Part shown: positions 54,936 to 63,866 of the stretch, piece by piece | Layout: each line of letters begins with the position of its first letter | How positions within the stretch are numbered: position 1 is the stretch's first letter | NCBI GenBank assembly: GCA_016124335.1 | Contig: WGNX01000006.1 | Location: forward strand, 44,794-108,793 | Direction of reading: 5' to 3' | Length of the DNA stretch: 64,000 nucleotides | Source: Alphaproteobacteria bacterium | GTDB lineage: Bacteria; Pseudomonadota; Alphaproteobacteria; CACIAM-22H2 | Translations under genes and position numbers: made by a program | Notes under the pieces: model-generated | Database searches by the model: none | What the model was told of the DNA's origin: nothing | Seen by the model: only the letters and a program-made list of their open reading frames with translations

Positions 54936-55173
54936 GTGCTCGTGACCGTCATTCGCGGGCCAACATCGCCTGTGCAAGGTCGAATGGCTCCGGCGGTCAA
55001 GCCGATTTCATCCCAACACGTGTATGAAAAATCCCGACACCTGATGCCGCGCGCGGTCGTGCGTAACGTTTTCTGGCAGATCGTATCAGTGAACATCATG
55101 CACCTCGTCGACCCAAGGTGTCATATGAGTAATTAATGCATCACCAACATTGATTTATCGCAAACACTGAGAT

Positions 55174-55187
55174 CATTTCGAGAAATG
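55174..55187. promoter_or_regulatory. Palindrome, possible operator
   Basis: CATTTC-ga-GAAATG: two perfect six-base arms. Its centre is 25 bases from that of the palindrome at 55199-55212. Confidence 0.45.
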
Positions 55188-55198
55188 GGAAGTGATCG

Positions 55199-55212
55199 CA
55201 ATTTCGAAATTG
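55199..55212. promoter_or_regulatory. Perfect palindrome, possible operator
   Basis: CAATTTCGAAATTG is a perfect 14-base dyad sharing the ATTTCGA core with its neighbour. Confidence 0.45.
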
Positions 55213-55362
55213 TTTAGAAATTTAGGTTGAGAATTTACATAAATCCTCGCGCATCCGGACTTTCCGAGACAATTCAGTGTGTCGCGCGGGGCTGGCACCG
55301 CCGAAGCGGTCGTGGCATCAATTAACACACACAAAATACGTACTATCGGGAGACGTAAGCTG

Positions 55363-57033
55363 ATGCCTGCCGCGAAGAAGAGCCGCAAGTCCGCCAGGAA
55401 TACCCCTGCCCGCGGTGGCAAATGGGAGCGCGATCTGGGGCGTAACAGCGCGAACCATGAGCCGCTTTCGCCGGTTACCTTCCTTGCGCGTGCGGCGGCG
55501 GTGTGGCCGAGGAAGCCGGCCATCGTTCACGGTTCGATTTCCCGCAACTGGGCGCAGACCCACCAGCGCTGCCGCAGGCTCGCCTCGGCGCTTGCGCGCG
55601 CGGGCGTGCGGCGCGGCGATACCGTCGCGCTGTTCGCGCCCAACATTCCGGCAGCCTATGAATGCGCGTTCGGCGTGCCGATGGCGGGCGCGGTGCTCAA
55701 TGCGATGAACATCCGCCTCGATCCCGAGACGATCGCCTTCCAGATCGACCATGGCGAAACGAAGCTGATCTTCGTCGATACCGAATTTTCCCCCGTCGTC
55801 GGGCAGGCGCTGGCAAAGGCCAGGCGCAAGCCCGTCGTCGTCGACATCGCCGATCCGGAAGGGCCGGGCGGCAAGCGCCTTGCGAAGACGGAGTACGAGG
55901 ATTTCCTTGCCGGCGGCGATCCGGATTTCATGCCCTTGAAGATCCGCGACGAATGGGATGCGCTGGCGCTCAACTACACCTCGGGCACGACCGGCAACCC
56001 GAAGGGCGTGGTCTACCATCATCGCGGCGCGTATCTGAACGCGGTCGGCAACACGATGGTCTGGGATCTGGGCCATCACCCGGTCTATCTGTGGACGCTG
56101 CCGATGTTCCACTGCAACGGCTGGTGCTTCCCGTGGACCATCGCGGCGATGGCCGGCACCAACGTGTGCCTGCGCCGTGTCGAGGCGGCGGCGATCTTCG
56201 ATGCGATCCGCACGCGTTCCGTCACGCACATGTGCGGTGCCCCCATCGTGATGAACATGCTGATCAACGCGCCCGAAGCGATGCGCCAGGACCCCGCGCA
56301 CGTGGTCGAGATCATGACGGCGGCCGCGCCGCCACCGGCCGCCGTCATCGAGAAGATGGAGCGCATGGGCTTCCACATCACGCATGTCTACGGGCTGACG
56401 GAAGTCTACGGGCCGTCGGTCGTGTGCGAATGGAACGACGAATGGGACGCGCTGGCGCCGGCGGAATCGGCGGCGCTGAAGGCCCGGCAGGGCGTGCGCT
56501 ATCCGGTGCTGGAGGGCCTGATGGTGGCCGATGCGAAGACGCTCAAGCCCGTGCCGTCGGACGGCGCGACGATGGGCGAGGTCTTCATGCGCGGCAACAT
56601 CGTGATGAAGGGCTATTTCAAGAATGCCGAAGCAACCGGCAAGGCCTTCAAGGGCGGCTGGTTCCACACCGGCGACCTTGGCGTGATGCATCCCAACGGC
56701 TACGTGGAACTCAAGGACCGCTCGAAGGACATCATCATTTCAGGCGGCGAGAACATCTCGACCATCGAGGTGGAAAGCGCGCTCTACCGGCACCCGGCCA
56801 TCCTCGAGGTCGCCGTCGTCGCGCGCGCGGACGAGAAATGGGGCGAGACGCCGTGCGCCTTCGTGACGCTGAAAGATGGCGCAAGTGCGACGGCCGAGGA
56901 GATCATCGCCTTCGCGCGCACGCATCTTGCGCATTACAAGATCCCGCGGACGGTCGTCTTCGGGCCGCTGCCCAAGACATCTACAGGAAAAATTCAGAAA
57001 TTCGTGCTACGCGAAAGGACCAAGGCTCTCTAG
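55363..57033 (+). CDS. Acyl-CoA synthetase (AMP-forming, fatty-acid-like)
   Basis: A 556-residue ANL-superfamily enzyme. Motifs: YTSGTTGNPKGVV (P-loop), HVYGLTEVYGPSVV, GWFHTGDLGVMHPNGYVELKDRSKDIIISGGENIS and the C-terminal KTSTGKIQK lysine. The MFHCNGWCFPW segment is typical of medium/short-chain fatty acyl-CoA ligases such as LcfB/MenE-like AlkK. The N-terminus is basic; the start was chosen at MPAAKKSRK, 12 bases after GGGAG. Confidence 0.9.
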   Translation: MPAAKKSRKSARNTPARGGKWERDLGRNSANHEPLSPVTFLARAAAVWPRKPAIVHGSISRNWAQTHQRCRRLASALARAGVRRGDTVALFAPNIPAAYECAFGVPMAGAVLNAMNIRLDPETIAFQIDHGETKLIFVDTEFSPVVGQALAKARRKPVVVDIADPEGPGGKRLAKTEYEDFLAGGDPDFMPLKIRDEWDALALNYTSGTTGNPKGVVYHHRGAYLNAVGNTMVWDLGHHPVYLWTLPMFHCNGWCFPWTIAAMAGTNVCLRRVEAAAIFDAIRTRSVTHMCGAPIVMNMLINAPEAMRQDPAHVVEIMTAAAPPPAAVIEKMERMGFHITHVYGLTEVYGPSVVCEWNDEWDALAPAESAALKARQGVRYPVLEGLMVADAKTLKPVPSDGATMGEVFMRGNIVMKGYFKNAEATGKAFKGGWFHTGDLGVMHPNGYVELKDRSKDIIISGGENISTIEVESALYRHPAILEVAVVARADEKWGETPCAFVTLKDGASATAEEIIAFARTHLAHYKIPRTVVFGPLPKTSTGKIQKFVLRERTKAL

Positions 57034-57045
57034 GGGGTTGCCAGA

Positions 57046-57567
57046 ATGGCGATTGGCGATCAGACAAGAAAATACCGTCCCGGAATGATCGTTTTCCGGG
57101 AAGGGGAAAGCGGCGACTACGCGTGCCTGGTGCGCAGCGGCGCCATCGATCTTGTGAAGCTCGCGAACCCGGCGGCACCGCCCATCGCGACCGTCAATCC
57201 GGGCATGATGTTCGGCGAACTGGCGCTGATCGACAACGCGCCGCGCATGGCAACGGCCCGCGCCAAGGTCGAGACCGAGCTTCTGATCGTCGATCGCGCG
57301 AAGTTCCTGACAAAGCTCAAGGGATTGAACGGACGGCAGCGCGAACTGTTCGATCTGCTGACCGTCTTCGTGCGTGAAACGCCGCTGTGGGTGGCGCCGA
57401 TTTATAACGAAGTGCGCCCGCCGCCGACGGAAAAGACCGTGAAGGTCCAGACGCTGCTGGCCTCGCCGGCATTGACCGAGCTTCTGAAGACGGGCGACCC
57501 GTTCCTCGACGTGCTCGGCAACATGCTGGTGAACTATTCCAGGCGCCGGCTGCCGCCGCCGGCCTGA
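57046..57567 (+). CDS. Cyclic nucleotide-binding domain protein
   Basis: A 173-residue protein with a single CNB fold: GMIVFREGESGDYACLVRSGAIDLV, FGELALIDNAPRMATARA (phosphate-binding cassette-like) and no DNA-binding domain. The C-terminal 65 residues are helical and unknown. It follows the acyl-CoA synthetase by 12 bases, suggesting that the enzyme activity or transcription is tied to cAMP, but the ligand is unproven. Confidence 0.8.
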   Translation: MAIGDQTRKYRPGMIVFREGESGDYACLVRSGAIDLVKLANPAAPPIATVNPGMMFGELALIDNAPRMATARAKVETELLIVDRAKFLTKLKGLNGRQRELFDLLTVFVRETPLWVAPIYNEVRPPPTEKTVKVQTLLASPALTELLKTGDPFLDVLGNMLVNYSRRRLPPPA

Positions 57568-57608
57568 GCGCAGGAGCCGCACCCGGCCGACAGCGTGCCG
57601 TCGGACGG

Positions 57609-57773
57609 CTAGCCGGCTATTCGGGCCAGCTCGTCTTTTATCTTCAACTTTTCTTTCTTGAGGGTTGCGACCAGCGGCCCGTTCGGCGACGGGCGGGCTT
57701 CTTCGCTGCTCAGTTCGGTATCGATCTTGGCATGCTTTGCTTGCAGTGACCTGACGCGCTCGGATATTGCCAT
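57609..57773 (-). CDS. DUF465 (YdcH-like) small protein
   Basis: A 54-residue helical protein read on the minus strand as MAISERVRSLQAKHAKID, a short Glu/Ser/Pro middle, then LVATLKKEKLKIKDELARIAG. The pattern of heptad-like leucines and KKxKLxLKDE near the end fits DUF465. Such tiny genes are easily missed. The function is unknown; they form coiled-coil dimers. Confidence 0.75.
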   Translation of the reverse strand: MAISERVRSLQAKHAKIDTELSSEEARPSPNGPLVATLKKEKLKIKDELARIAG

Positions 57774-57880
57774 TCCGCAACCTCCTACGTTCTTGGTTCA
57801 AGCACGGACATTCAAAACGTAAGACGATGGTTCGAGTCCCGCAAGTCGGTGCGGCAATATCCCGCAGGCGGAGGTTGAAA

Positions 57881-58423
57881 TTAATCTATCGCGCGGCGTC
57901 CAGAGCCTTGATTCCCCGACAAGCCCTCGACGCGTGAAATTATTTTAATCAACCGCGTTCGCGCGGTTCGTCCGCGCACGAACAGTCGGGCATTCTCCTG
58001 TTGCCGGATACCACATGAATGTATGCCGCCACGCCTCATTTTCGCCGCATGCGCCGCAAGCTCGGCAAGGCACATCCGCTCGGCCTCAAGCTCGGCGGCG
58101 AGGATCGATTTGCGCAGCCGCGCGGTCGCAGGGTCGGTGCGCGCCGCGGTTTTGAGGGCATTTCGCGCCCCGCGAAGCCTTTCGATCACCCGCGTGCGCC
58201 AGCGCCGGGCGATGGCGCGCCATCGGGCAAGGCGCCGCCCGGAAAGCGCACCCCGGCCGCTCGCCCCGTGCCAGATCGCGGCCAGAAGCAGCGGCACGTC
58301 GACGCCATGGCGGTTCTGGAGCGTCAGGCAGGCGGGCGCCACGCCGGGCCGGCCATAGAGCGCCACGGCGAATTCCCACAGGCCCCGGTTCCGCCTGCCA
58401 TTCTTTTCCGTTACACTTTTCAT
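57881..58423 (-). CDS. TIGR02444 family protein
   Basis: A 180-residue protein of TIGR02444: WEFAVALYGRPGVAPACLTLQNRHGVDVPLLLAAIWHGA, then RRWRTRVIERLRGARNALK and the helical C-terminus with LAAELEAERMCLAELA. No function known. It is divergent from the second DUF465 gene. Its C-terminus carries a long basic extension after AAKM(R). Confidence 0.8.
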   Translation of the reverse strand: MKSVTEKNGRRNRGLWEFAVALYGRPGVAPACLTLQNRHGVDVPLLLAAIWHGASGRGALSGRRLARWRAIARRWRTRVIERLRGARNALKTAARTDPATARLRKSILAAELEAERMCLAELAAHAAKMRRGGIHSCGIRQQENARLFVRGRTARTRLIKIISRVEGLSGNQGSGRRAID

Positions 58424-58464
58424 TGCGGATTCCGCAGCAGCGACACAAGAACGGCCCCGCGTCG

Positions 58465-58671
58465 ATGGACGATCCCGCAATCGAAATAATCCGCCGCCAG
58501 ATCGCCGAGCTTCAAAGCGAGCATCGCGACCTCGACGAAGTCATCAGCCGCATGACGGAAGCCTCGACCGTGGACATGCTCCAGATCCAGCGGCTGAAGA
58601 AGCGCAAGCTCGCGCTCAAGGACCAGATCGCGCGGCTGGAAAGCCGCCTGCTGCCCGACATCATCGCCTGA
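58465..58671 (+). CDS. DUF465 (YdcH-like) small protein
   Basis: A 68-residue helical protein: MDDPAIEIIRRQIAELQSEH, RDLDEVISRMTEASTVDML, QIQRLKKRKLALKDQIARLES. The RLKKRKLALKDQI segment is diagnostic of DUF465. Function unknown. Confidence 0.8.
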   Translation: MDDPAIEIIRRQIAELQSEHRDLDEVISRMTEASTVDMLQIQRLKKRKLALKDQIARLESRLLPDIIA

Positions 58672-58675
58672 GGGC

Positions 58676-59422
58676 CTAGCCGCCCTGCGAGCGCGCGCCC
58701 TTCTTGCGCTCGTACATTTCCCGGTCGGCGCTTTCCAGCAGGCGCGCGATGTCGTCGCCGCCGCGGAACGTGTAGACACCCCACGCGACCGACGCCTTGA
58801 TGCCCACGCCGCGCCAGTCGAGCTCGCTTTCCTCGATCGAGCGGGCGAGCAGGGCGGCCTTCTCGTCGGCCACCGGCTTGTCGGTATAGGTAAGGATCAC
58901 GCCGAATTCGTCGCCGCCGAGCCTTCCCACCACGTCGGTGTCGCGCACGTTCTGCACGAGGATGCGCGCGATATGCGCAAGCAGCGCGTCGCCCGCCGCA
59001 TGGCCGTGCGTGTCGTTGACCTGCTTCAGCCCGTTGGCGTCGAAATAGACGAGGCTCGAGGGCTGGTCGTAGCGCTCGGCGAAGGCCTGCATGCGGCCAA
59101 GTTCGCGCACGAACGCGCGCCGGTTGAAGACGGGGATGAGGCTGTCCTGGTCGGCGAGCCGTTCGAGATGTGCGGCACGCGACTGCGCCTGTGCCGCCTC
59201 GCGGCGGGCCTTCTCGACCTCCGACATCAGCCGCATGATCGCTTCGCGGACCTTGGGCGTGAATTCCGCCTCGGGGATGCCCATCACTTCGGCAAGGTCG
59301 CGCGGGTTGCGCATGTTCGCCGTCGCCGGCGCCGTGGCGCCCGCGCGGCCGGTCCCTTCGGCGCGCCGGACGGGCGCGCTTGAAGCGGGGCCGATAATGC
59401 GGGTCGTGTCGCCGATCTTCAT
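58676..59422 (-). CDS. GGDEF domain protein (putative diguanylate cyclase)
   Basis: A 248-residue soluble protein. Residues 1-85 form an N-terminal region of unknown type with a helix (EVEKARREAAQAQSRAAHLE), residues 86-248 a GGDEF domain with intact catalytic GGDEF at 169-173, but no RxxD inhibitory site five residues before it (sequence RDTDVVGR is in the wrong place or altered). It should make c-di-GMP. It lies between the DUF465 gene and the divergent purE. The N-terminus has no signal peptide. Confidence 0.85.
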   Translation of the reverse strand: MKIGDTTRIIGPASSAPVRRAEGTGRAGATAPATANMRNPRDLAEVMGIPEAEFTPKVREAIMRLMSEVEKARREAAQAQSRAAHLERLADQDSLIPVFNRRAFVRELGRMQAFAERYDQPSSLVYFDANGLKQVNDTHGHAAGDALLAHIARILVQNVRDTDVVGRLGGDEFGVILTYTDKPVADEKAALLARSIEESELDWRGVGIKASVAWGVYTFRGGDDIARLLESADREMYERKKGARSQGG

Positions 59423-59513
59423 GCCGATCCGGACGTGATTCGCAACTGCGAGGAGCCATAGCACAGACCGGCCGGTTTTGGGCGCGCGAATGCGGCCGGT
59501 CCGTCGGCGGGCC

Positions 59514-59542
59514 TTTTCGCCCGCCGCGACGCTGCCTATACT
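59514..59542 (+). promoter_or_regulatory. Promoter of purEK
   Basis: TTTTCG, 17 bases, TATACT. The -10 is good and the -35 weak. It would start the purE mRNA 30-40 bases before the reading frame. Confidence 0.5.
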
Positions 59543-59587
59543 CCGCCCCTTTCCGGCCGGGCCGGGCAAAGCGGGAGCATGCGGGAC

Positions 59588-60118
59588 ATGGCGAAACGGC
59601 CCCTCGTCGGGATCATCATGGGCAGCCAGTCGGACTGGGAGACGATGCGCCACGCGTCCGACGCGCTGAATACGCTGGGCGTGCCGCATGAGACAAAAAT
59701 TGTCTCGGCCCACCGCACGCCCGAGCGGCTTTACCGTTATGCGAAGCAAGCCGCAAAGCGTGGTCTGTCGGCGATCATCGCGGGTGCAGGTGGTGCAGCA
59801 CACCTGCCCGGGATGGCCGCCGCGATGACGCGGGTGCCGGTTTTCGGCGTGCCGGTCGAATCGCGCACGCTCAAGGGCCTCGATTCGCTGCTGTCGATCG
59901 CGCAGATGCCGGCGGGCATTCCGGTCGGCACGCTTGCCATCGGCAAGGCGGGCGCGACGAACGCAGGCCTGCTTGCGGCCGCGGTGGTGGCGCTTTCCGA
60001 TCCGAAAGTTGCCCGTGCACTCGATACCTTCCGCGCGCTGCAGACCGCGAAGGTCGCCGAGGTGCCGGTCGACGTGCCGGGCACGACGAAGCTTTCCAGG
60101 CGCAAGGCCCGCCGGTGA
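59588..60118 (+). CDS. purE: N5-carboxyaminoimidazole ribonucleotide mutase PurE
   Basis: A 176-residue class I PurE that converts N5-CAIR to CAIR in purine synthesis. The catalytic start [13 protein letters not shown], the [12 protein letters not shown] core, GVPV and [13 protein letters not shown] are conserved. An ATG nine bases upstream is possible; this one was chosen because homologues begin near MAKRPLVG. The stop overlaps purK start as GTGA. Confidence 0.94.
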   Translation: MAKRPLVGIIMGSQSDWETMRHASDALNTLGVPHETKIVSAHRTPERLYRYAKQAAKRGLSAIIAGAGGAAHLPGMAAAMTRVPVFGVPVESRTLKGLDSLLSIAQMPAGIPVGTLAIGKAGATNAGLLAAAVVALSDPKVARALDTFRALQTAKVAEVPVDVPGTTKLSRRKARR

Positions 60119-61203
60119 AGCCCAAGCGCCTTCCGCCCGGGGCCACCATCGGCATCCTCGGCAACGGCCAGCTCGGCCGGATGACCGCCCTTGCCGCTGC
60201 CCGGCTCGGCTTTCGCACGCACTGCTTCGGGCCGGAGAAGGATTCGCCCGCCGAACAGGTGTCGACCGAAGCGACCTTGGGCGATTATCGCGACCGCGCC
60301 GCACTGGCGAAGTTCTTCGATGCCTGCGACGTGGTGACGTACGAATTCGAGAACATCCCGGTCGAAGCCGTCGCCGCGGTCGCGAAGGCGGGGCACGCGC
60401 CGCTTTATCCCTCGGCCAAGGTGCTGGCGACCTGCCAGGACCGCATCCTCGAAAAATCCTTCCTCAACCGCATCGGCGTGGCGACCGCACCGTGGATGCG
60501 CGTGAATTCGCCGGCGGCACTTGCGCGCGCGGTGGCCCGCATCGGCCGGCCTTGCGTGCTGAAGACCGCGCGCATGGGCTACGACGGCAAGGGCCAGATC
60601 ATGATCGGCCCGCGCGCGTCGCTCGATGCAGCCTATGCGATCCTCAAGGGCACCGAAGGCATCCTTGAAGGCTTCGTGGATTTCCGGATGGAAATCTCGG
60701 TCGTCGTGGCACGCGGTCGCGCGGGCACGGCCTGCTACGTGCCGGTCGAGAACCGCCACAAGCACCACATCCTCGACGTGACGCTGGCGCCTGCGCGCAT
60801 TTCAAAGGCGCTTTCGCGCAAGGCCGAGGCGCTGGCGATCAAGATCGCGACGAAGCTCGATCTCGTGGGCGTGCTTGCGGTCGAGATGTTCGTCACGCGC
60901 GACGGGCGCATCCGCGTCAACGAGCTTGCCCCGCGTCCGCACAATTCGGGCCACTGGACGATCGATGCGTGCCCGGCCAGCCAGTTCGACCAGATCTGCC
61001 GCGCCATCGCGGGCCTGCCGCTGGGCGATCCGGCGCGCCATTCCGATGCGCGCATGAAAAACCTGATCGGCGACGATGTGGATGCGGTGCCGAAGCTGCT
61101 CGCCGACCCGCGCGCGATCCTGCATCTCTACGGCAAGGCCGAAGCACGCCCCGGCCGCAAGATGGGCCACGTCACGTATCTGAAGAAAAAGTCGCGCGGC
61201 TGA
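60115..61203 (+). CDS. purK: N5-carboxyaminoimidazole ribonucleotide synthase PurK
   Basis: A 362-residue ATP-grasp enzyme. An N-terminal [21 protein letters not shown], then the ATP-grasp segments [32 protein letters not shown], and [18 protein letters not shown] are canonical. It begins with GTG coupled to the purE stop and completes the purEK operon. Confidence 0.95.
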   Translation: MKPKRLPPGATIGILGNGQLGRMTALAAARLGFRTHCFGPEKDSPAEQVSTEATLGDYRDRAALAKFFDACDVVTYEFENIPVEAVAAVAKAGHAPLYPSAKVLATCQDRILEKSFLNRIGVATAPWMRVNSPAALARAVARIGRPCVLKTARMGYDGKGQIMIGPRASLDAAYAILKGTEGILEGFVDFRMEISVVVARGRAGTACYVPVENRHKHHILDVTLAPARISKALSRKAEALAIKIATKLDLVGVLAVEMFVTRDGRIRVNELAPRPHNSGHWTIDACPASQFDQICRAIAGLPLGDPARHSDARMKNLIGDDVDAVPKLLADPRAILHLYGKAEARPGRKMGHVTYLKKKSRG

Positions 61204-61337
61204 GGCGTCAGCTGGCCTTTGGATGGTTAGCATGCCTTGCAAGGCTTAATGATTTTTGGCCGAATAGGCTTGAATGATCAGCCTCGAATGTCGACAATTG
61301 TGCGATTTTAGGTTGTCTTTCCATCTCGAGGGCTTGG

Positions 61338-62168
61338 ATGCTTGTCGCATTGAAGGCTGACCTGAGAATTGAAGCGAGCGAAGCTCAAAAAGGCGACAAA
61401 TATATTTGTCCTGGTTGCGGCAGTTCGGTCGTATTGAAGCGCGGAAGAATTAGAATTGCGCACTTTTCACATCGACCACCGATCAATTGTTCGTGGGCGA
61501 GGGGGGAGACTATTGCCCACATGAATGGAAAGAAAATGCTCTTCGATTCGCTGCGCGCCCGGAATCTAGCTGTTGAAATTGAGGCAGTGCTGTCAAACTT
61601 AACCGGAGCTGACCGCAGAGCCGATGTTTTGGTGACTAGTCCTCGCGGGTTTAGAGTTGCGATAGAGATTCAACATTCAAATATTGATCTGGATAATATT
61701 TTCGCACGCACTCGTAGTTATATGGAGCTTGGTATCGGTGTTGTTTGGATCGGAATGATATCAGGTGATTTGATCGACGAAGCCGAAGATTACGGCAATT
61801 GTCGTTTAATTGAACGCTATCAGGCTCGGCCGTGGGAGAGATGGGTATGTAATTTGCCAAGCTCAAAGTCGAAAGGTATTTGGTATCTTGAGTATGAGCG
61901 CGCTCGGCTATGGCGGGGGCAATTTGAGAAGCACGAAATTGACGTGCCGGACTCGTCGTTCCGAGACGAGTATGGCGAGGAAGTGTACGTCGGCGGTTAT
62001 ACAAAGACCTCGAAGAGGTGGAGAGAACTATGGCTTGAGGGCCCCTTTCAGCTATCTGAAATTAGAATAGGTAGAGACGTACGAAAGGCTTGGAGCGGCG
62101 ACTTTTTCGAATACCCAGGTGGTGTACTCGCCAAGTTGATCGCTCCAAGCGATATCAATCTGAGATGA
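61338..62168 (+). CDS. CoiA-like protein, AT-rich and probably foreign
   Basis: A 276-residue protein with CoiA-like features: an N-terminal CPGCGSSVVLKRGRIRIAHFSHR zinc-ribbon and His block, then GETIAH...K..LF, and a nuclease-like ADVLV...VAIEIQHSNID with D and E-x-Q in PD-(D/E)XK spacing. CoiA is a competence protein that acts in transformation-linked recombination; stand-alone proteins of this family also occur outside competence loci. Codon use is visibly different: many AAT, TTG, TTT and AGA codons, in contrast to all neighbours. Confidence 0.6.
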   Translation: MLVALKADLRIEASEAQKGDKYICPGCGSSVVLKRGRIRIAHFSHRPPINCSWARGETIAHMNGKKMLFDSLRARNLAVEIEAVLSNLTGADRRADVLVTSPRGFRVAIEIQHSNIDLDNIFARTRSYMELGIGVVWIGMISGDLIDEAEDYGNCRLIERYQARPWERWVCNLPSSKSKGIWYLEYERARLWRGQFEKHEIDVPDSSFRDEYGEEVYVGGYTKTSKRWRELWLEGPFQLSEIRIGRDVRKAWSGDFFEYPGGVLAKLIAPSDINLR

Positions 62169-62200
62169 ATTGGCTTGCTAAATAATATTGAATATCTGAC

Positions 62201-62854
62201 TTAGCTGGCCTTTCGGAAGAACTTCGCGGCGAGTGGCGCGAAGGGGTTGGGCATTTTCGCGAACTGCGCCTTCACGCCCGCCATCGCCTTGGGCAGCGCC
62301 ATCACGTCGGCGATGCGCCGGTCGAGGAAAGCCCAACTGTCGGTCTGGCCGTCCGAGCGGTCTTCGAGCCAGTAGAGCAGCGTCGAGGAATAGACCGCCG
62401 CCGCAAGCCCGCGCTTTGAGTAATAGTTGAAGTCGGTCGCGGTGTCGCCCGCCAGCCGCCAGATCGCGTCGACCGTTGCCCACAGCGTCTTCATCGAAAG
62501 CGGGATGCCCGGCGGCAGCGCCATCGCGGCGAGCGCGCGGCGGATCGCTTCGCGGTGCGGGGCAAGCGGGCCCAGCCGCATGCGGATCGCGTAGGCGATC
62601 TTCTCGCGCACCTTCATCGCCGGGAAATCGGGATCGGCCTCGCATGTTTCGACCATCGCGCGGTCGGCCATCGTGCACCAGAAGCCCAGCGCATCGAGCG
62701 TGCCGCCGGGAAAAACGCGCATCGCCGTTGCGGTGGGGTAGCCCGCTTCCTCGGCGGCGCGGGCAAGGACGGCATCGGTCCAGCCGTCGAACGGCACGTG
62801 GGGCAAGGCCGCCTCGATGATGCGCGTGCGCGCGAGATTGCGGTCGAATGTCAT
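62201..62854 (-). CDS. COQ9 family ubiquinone biosynthesis protein
   Basis: A 217-residue protein with a TetR-like N-terminus and the diagnostic COQ9 C-terminal block: LWATVDAIWRLAGDTATDFNYY, KRGLAAAVYSSTLLYW, DRSDGQTDSWAFLDRRIADVM. COQ9 binds lipids and supports COQ7 in ubiquinone synthesis; it is characteristic of alphaproteobacteria and mitochondria. It is two bases downstream of the deformylase gene. Confidence 0.9.
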   Translation of the reverse strand: MTFDRNLARTRIIEAALPHVPFDGWTDAVLARAAEEAGYPTATAMRVFPGGTLDALGFWCTMADRAMVETCEADPDFPAMKVREKIAYAIRMRLGPLAPHREAIRRALAAMALPPGIPLSMKTLWATVDAIWRLAGDTATDFNYYSKRGLAAAVYSSTLLYWLEDRSDGQTDSWAFLDRRIADVMALPKAMAGVKAQFAKMPNPFAPLAAKFFRKAS

Positions 62855-62856
62855 GC

Positions 62857-63387
62857 TCACTTCTCCATCCGTCGGCGGATTTCCTCGACGAAGCCAAGCT
62901 TGGTCAGGTCCGGCATGCGCTGCGGGTAGAGGATGCCGTCGAGATGGTCGCATTCATGCTGTACCACGCGCGCGTGGAAGCCCGCGACCGTGCGGTCGAT
63001 CGTTTCGCCGTCGAGGCCGACGCCGCGATAGCGCAGCCGCGTGAAGCGCGGGACCGCCCCGGTCAACCCCGGCACCGACAGGCAGCCTTCGAAGCCTTCG
63101 TTCCGTTCATCGCCCAGCGGTTCGAGGACGGGGTTGATCAGCACCGTCAGGTCGGTCGGCACGTCGCCCTCGATCCCGGTCGTGCGTTCGGGCCGCACGA
63201 GGAACACGACGATGCGCAGCGGCACATGGACCTGCGGGGCGGCCAAGCCCGTGCCCGGCGCATCGACCATGGTTTCGACCATGTCCTCCACCAGCGCGCG
63301 GATTTCGGGCGCGGTCGGGTCCTCGACGGGGTCGGCGACCCGGGAAAGGACCGGGTGGCCCATGCGGGCGATCTTGAGAATTGCCAT
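62857..63387 (-). CDS. def: Peptide deformylase
   Basis: A 176-residue metalloenzyme that removes the formyl group from nascent proteins. The three motifs are complete: GTGLAAPQ (residues 45-52), EGCLSVPG (100-107) and HECDH (144-148). Length is normal for class I Def. It is divergent from rpsU. Confidence 0.94.
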   Translation of the reverse strand: MAILKIARMGHPVLSRVADPVEDPTAPEIRALVEDMVETMVDAPGTGLAAPQVHVPLRIVVFLVRPERTTGIEGDVPTDLTVLINPVLEPLGDERNEGFEGCLSVPGLTGAVPRFTRLRYRGVGLDGETIDRTVAGFHARVVQHECDHLDGILYPQRMPDLTKLGFVEEIRRRMEK

Positions 63388-63443
63388 GTCGCAGAGGAGG
63401 ATAGGGGACCCGGCGGCCCCCGGAAAGGGTGCCCGTCAGATAT

Positions 63444-63472
63444 TTGCAAGCCCTTGGGGCGTATGTTATAAG
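63444..63472 (+). promoter_or_regulatory. Promoter of rpsU
   Basis: TTGCAA, 17 bases, TATAAG: near-consensus. The mRNA would have a leader of about 95 bases. Confidence 0.75.
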
Positions 63473-63572
63473 CCGCGCTTCCGACGGTCCGGGGGAGTCG
63501 CGCTTGCGCGTTCCGCCGATGCCGTCGACCAGGTCAACCCGTTGATCCGATTGGGAAAGGAGCACGGTTCCC

Positions 63573-63776
63573 GTGCAAGTCATCGTCCGCGACAATAACG
63601 TCGATCAGGCCCTTCGTGCGCTCAAGAAGAAGATGCAGCGCGAAGGCATCTTCCGCGAAATGAAGCTGCGCCGCCACTTCGAGAAGCCCTCGGAGAAGAA
63701 GGCGCGCGAGAAGGCCGAAGGCGTTCGTCGCCTGCGCAAACTGCAGCGCAAGCGCCTGGAGCGCGAGGGCTACTAG
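63573..63776 (+). CDS. rpsU: 30S ribosomal protein S21
   Basis: A 67-residue basic protein beginning at GTG with GGAAAGGAG upstream. (M)[26 protein letters not shown] is the S21 signature, followed by the basic helical tail [16 protein letters not shown]...KRLEREGY. It should be transcribed alone and ended by the adjacent terminator. Confidence 0.96.
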   Translation: MQVIVRDNNVDQALRALKKKMQREGIFREMKLRRHFEKPSEKKAREKAEGVRRLRKLQRKRLEREGY

Positions 63777-63810
63777 TCCTCGGGCGCCCTCTCTATCGGG
63801 CGAAACGAAA

Positions 63811-63838
63811 AAGGCCGCCGGGGAAACCCGGCGGCCTT
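63811..63838 (+). terminator. Rho-independent terminator after rpsU
   Basis: AAGGCCGCCGGG, GAAA loop, CCCGGCGGCCTT: twelve perfect pairs, with an A run before it and TTCGCGTTTC after. Same terminator tail style as at 12.4 kb. Confidence 0.8.
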
Positions 63839-63866
63839 TCGCGTTTCGAACCGGTTGCTTCGGCTA

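Larger units (their letters stand above)
54936..55362. other. AT-rich divergent promoter region
   Basis: No gene. The segment from about 55100 to 55270 is conspicuously AT-rich for this genome and carries two related palindromes. It probably contains the start sites of the histidine kinase (left) and the acyl-CoA synthetase (right). Confidence 0.6.
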
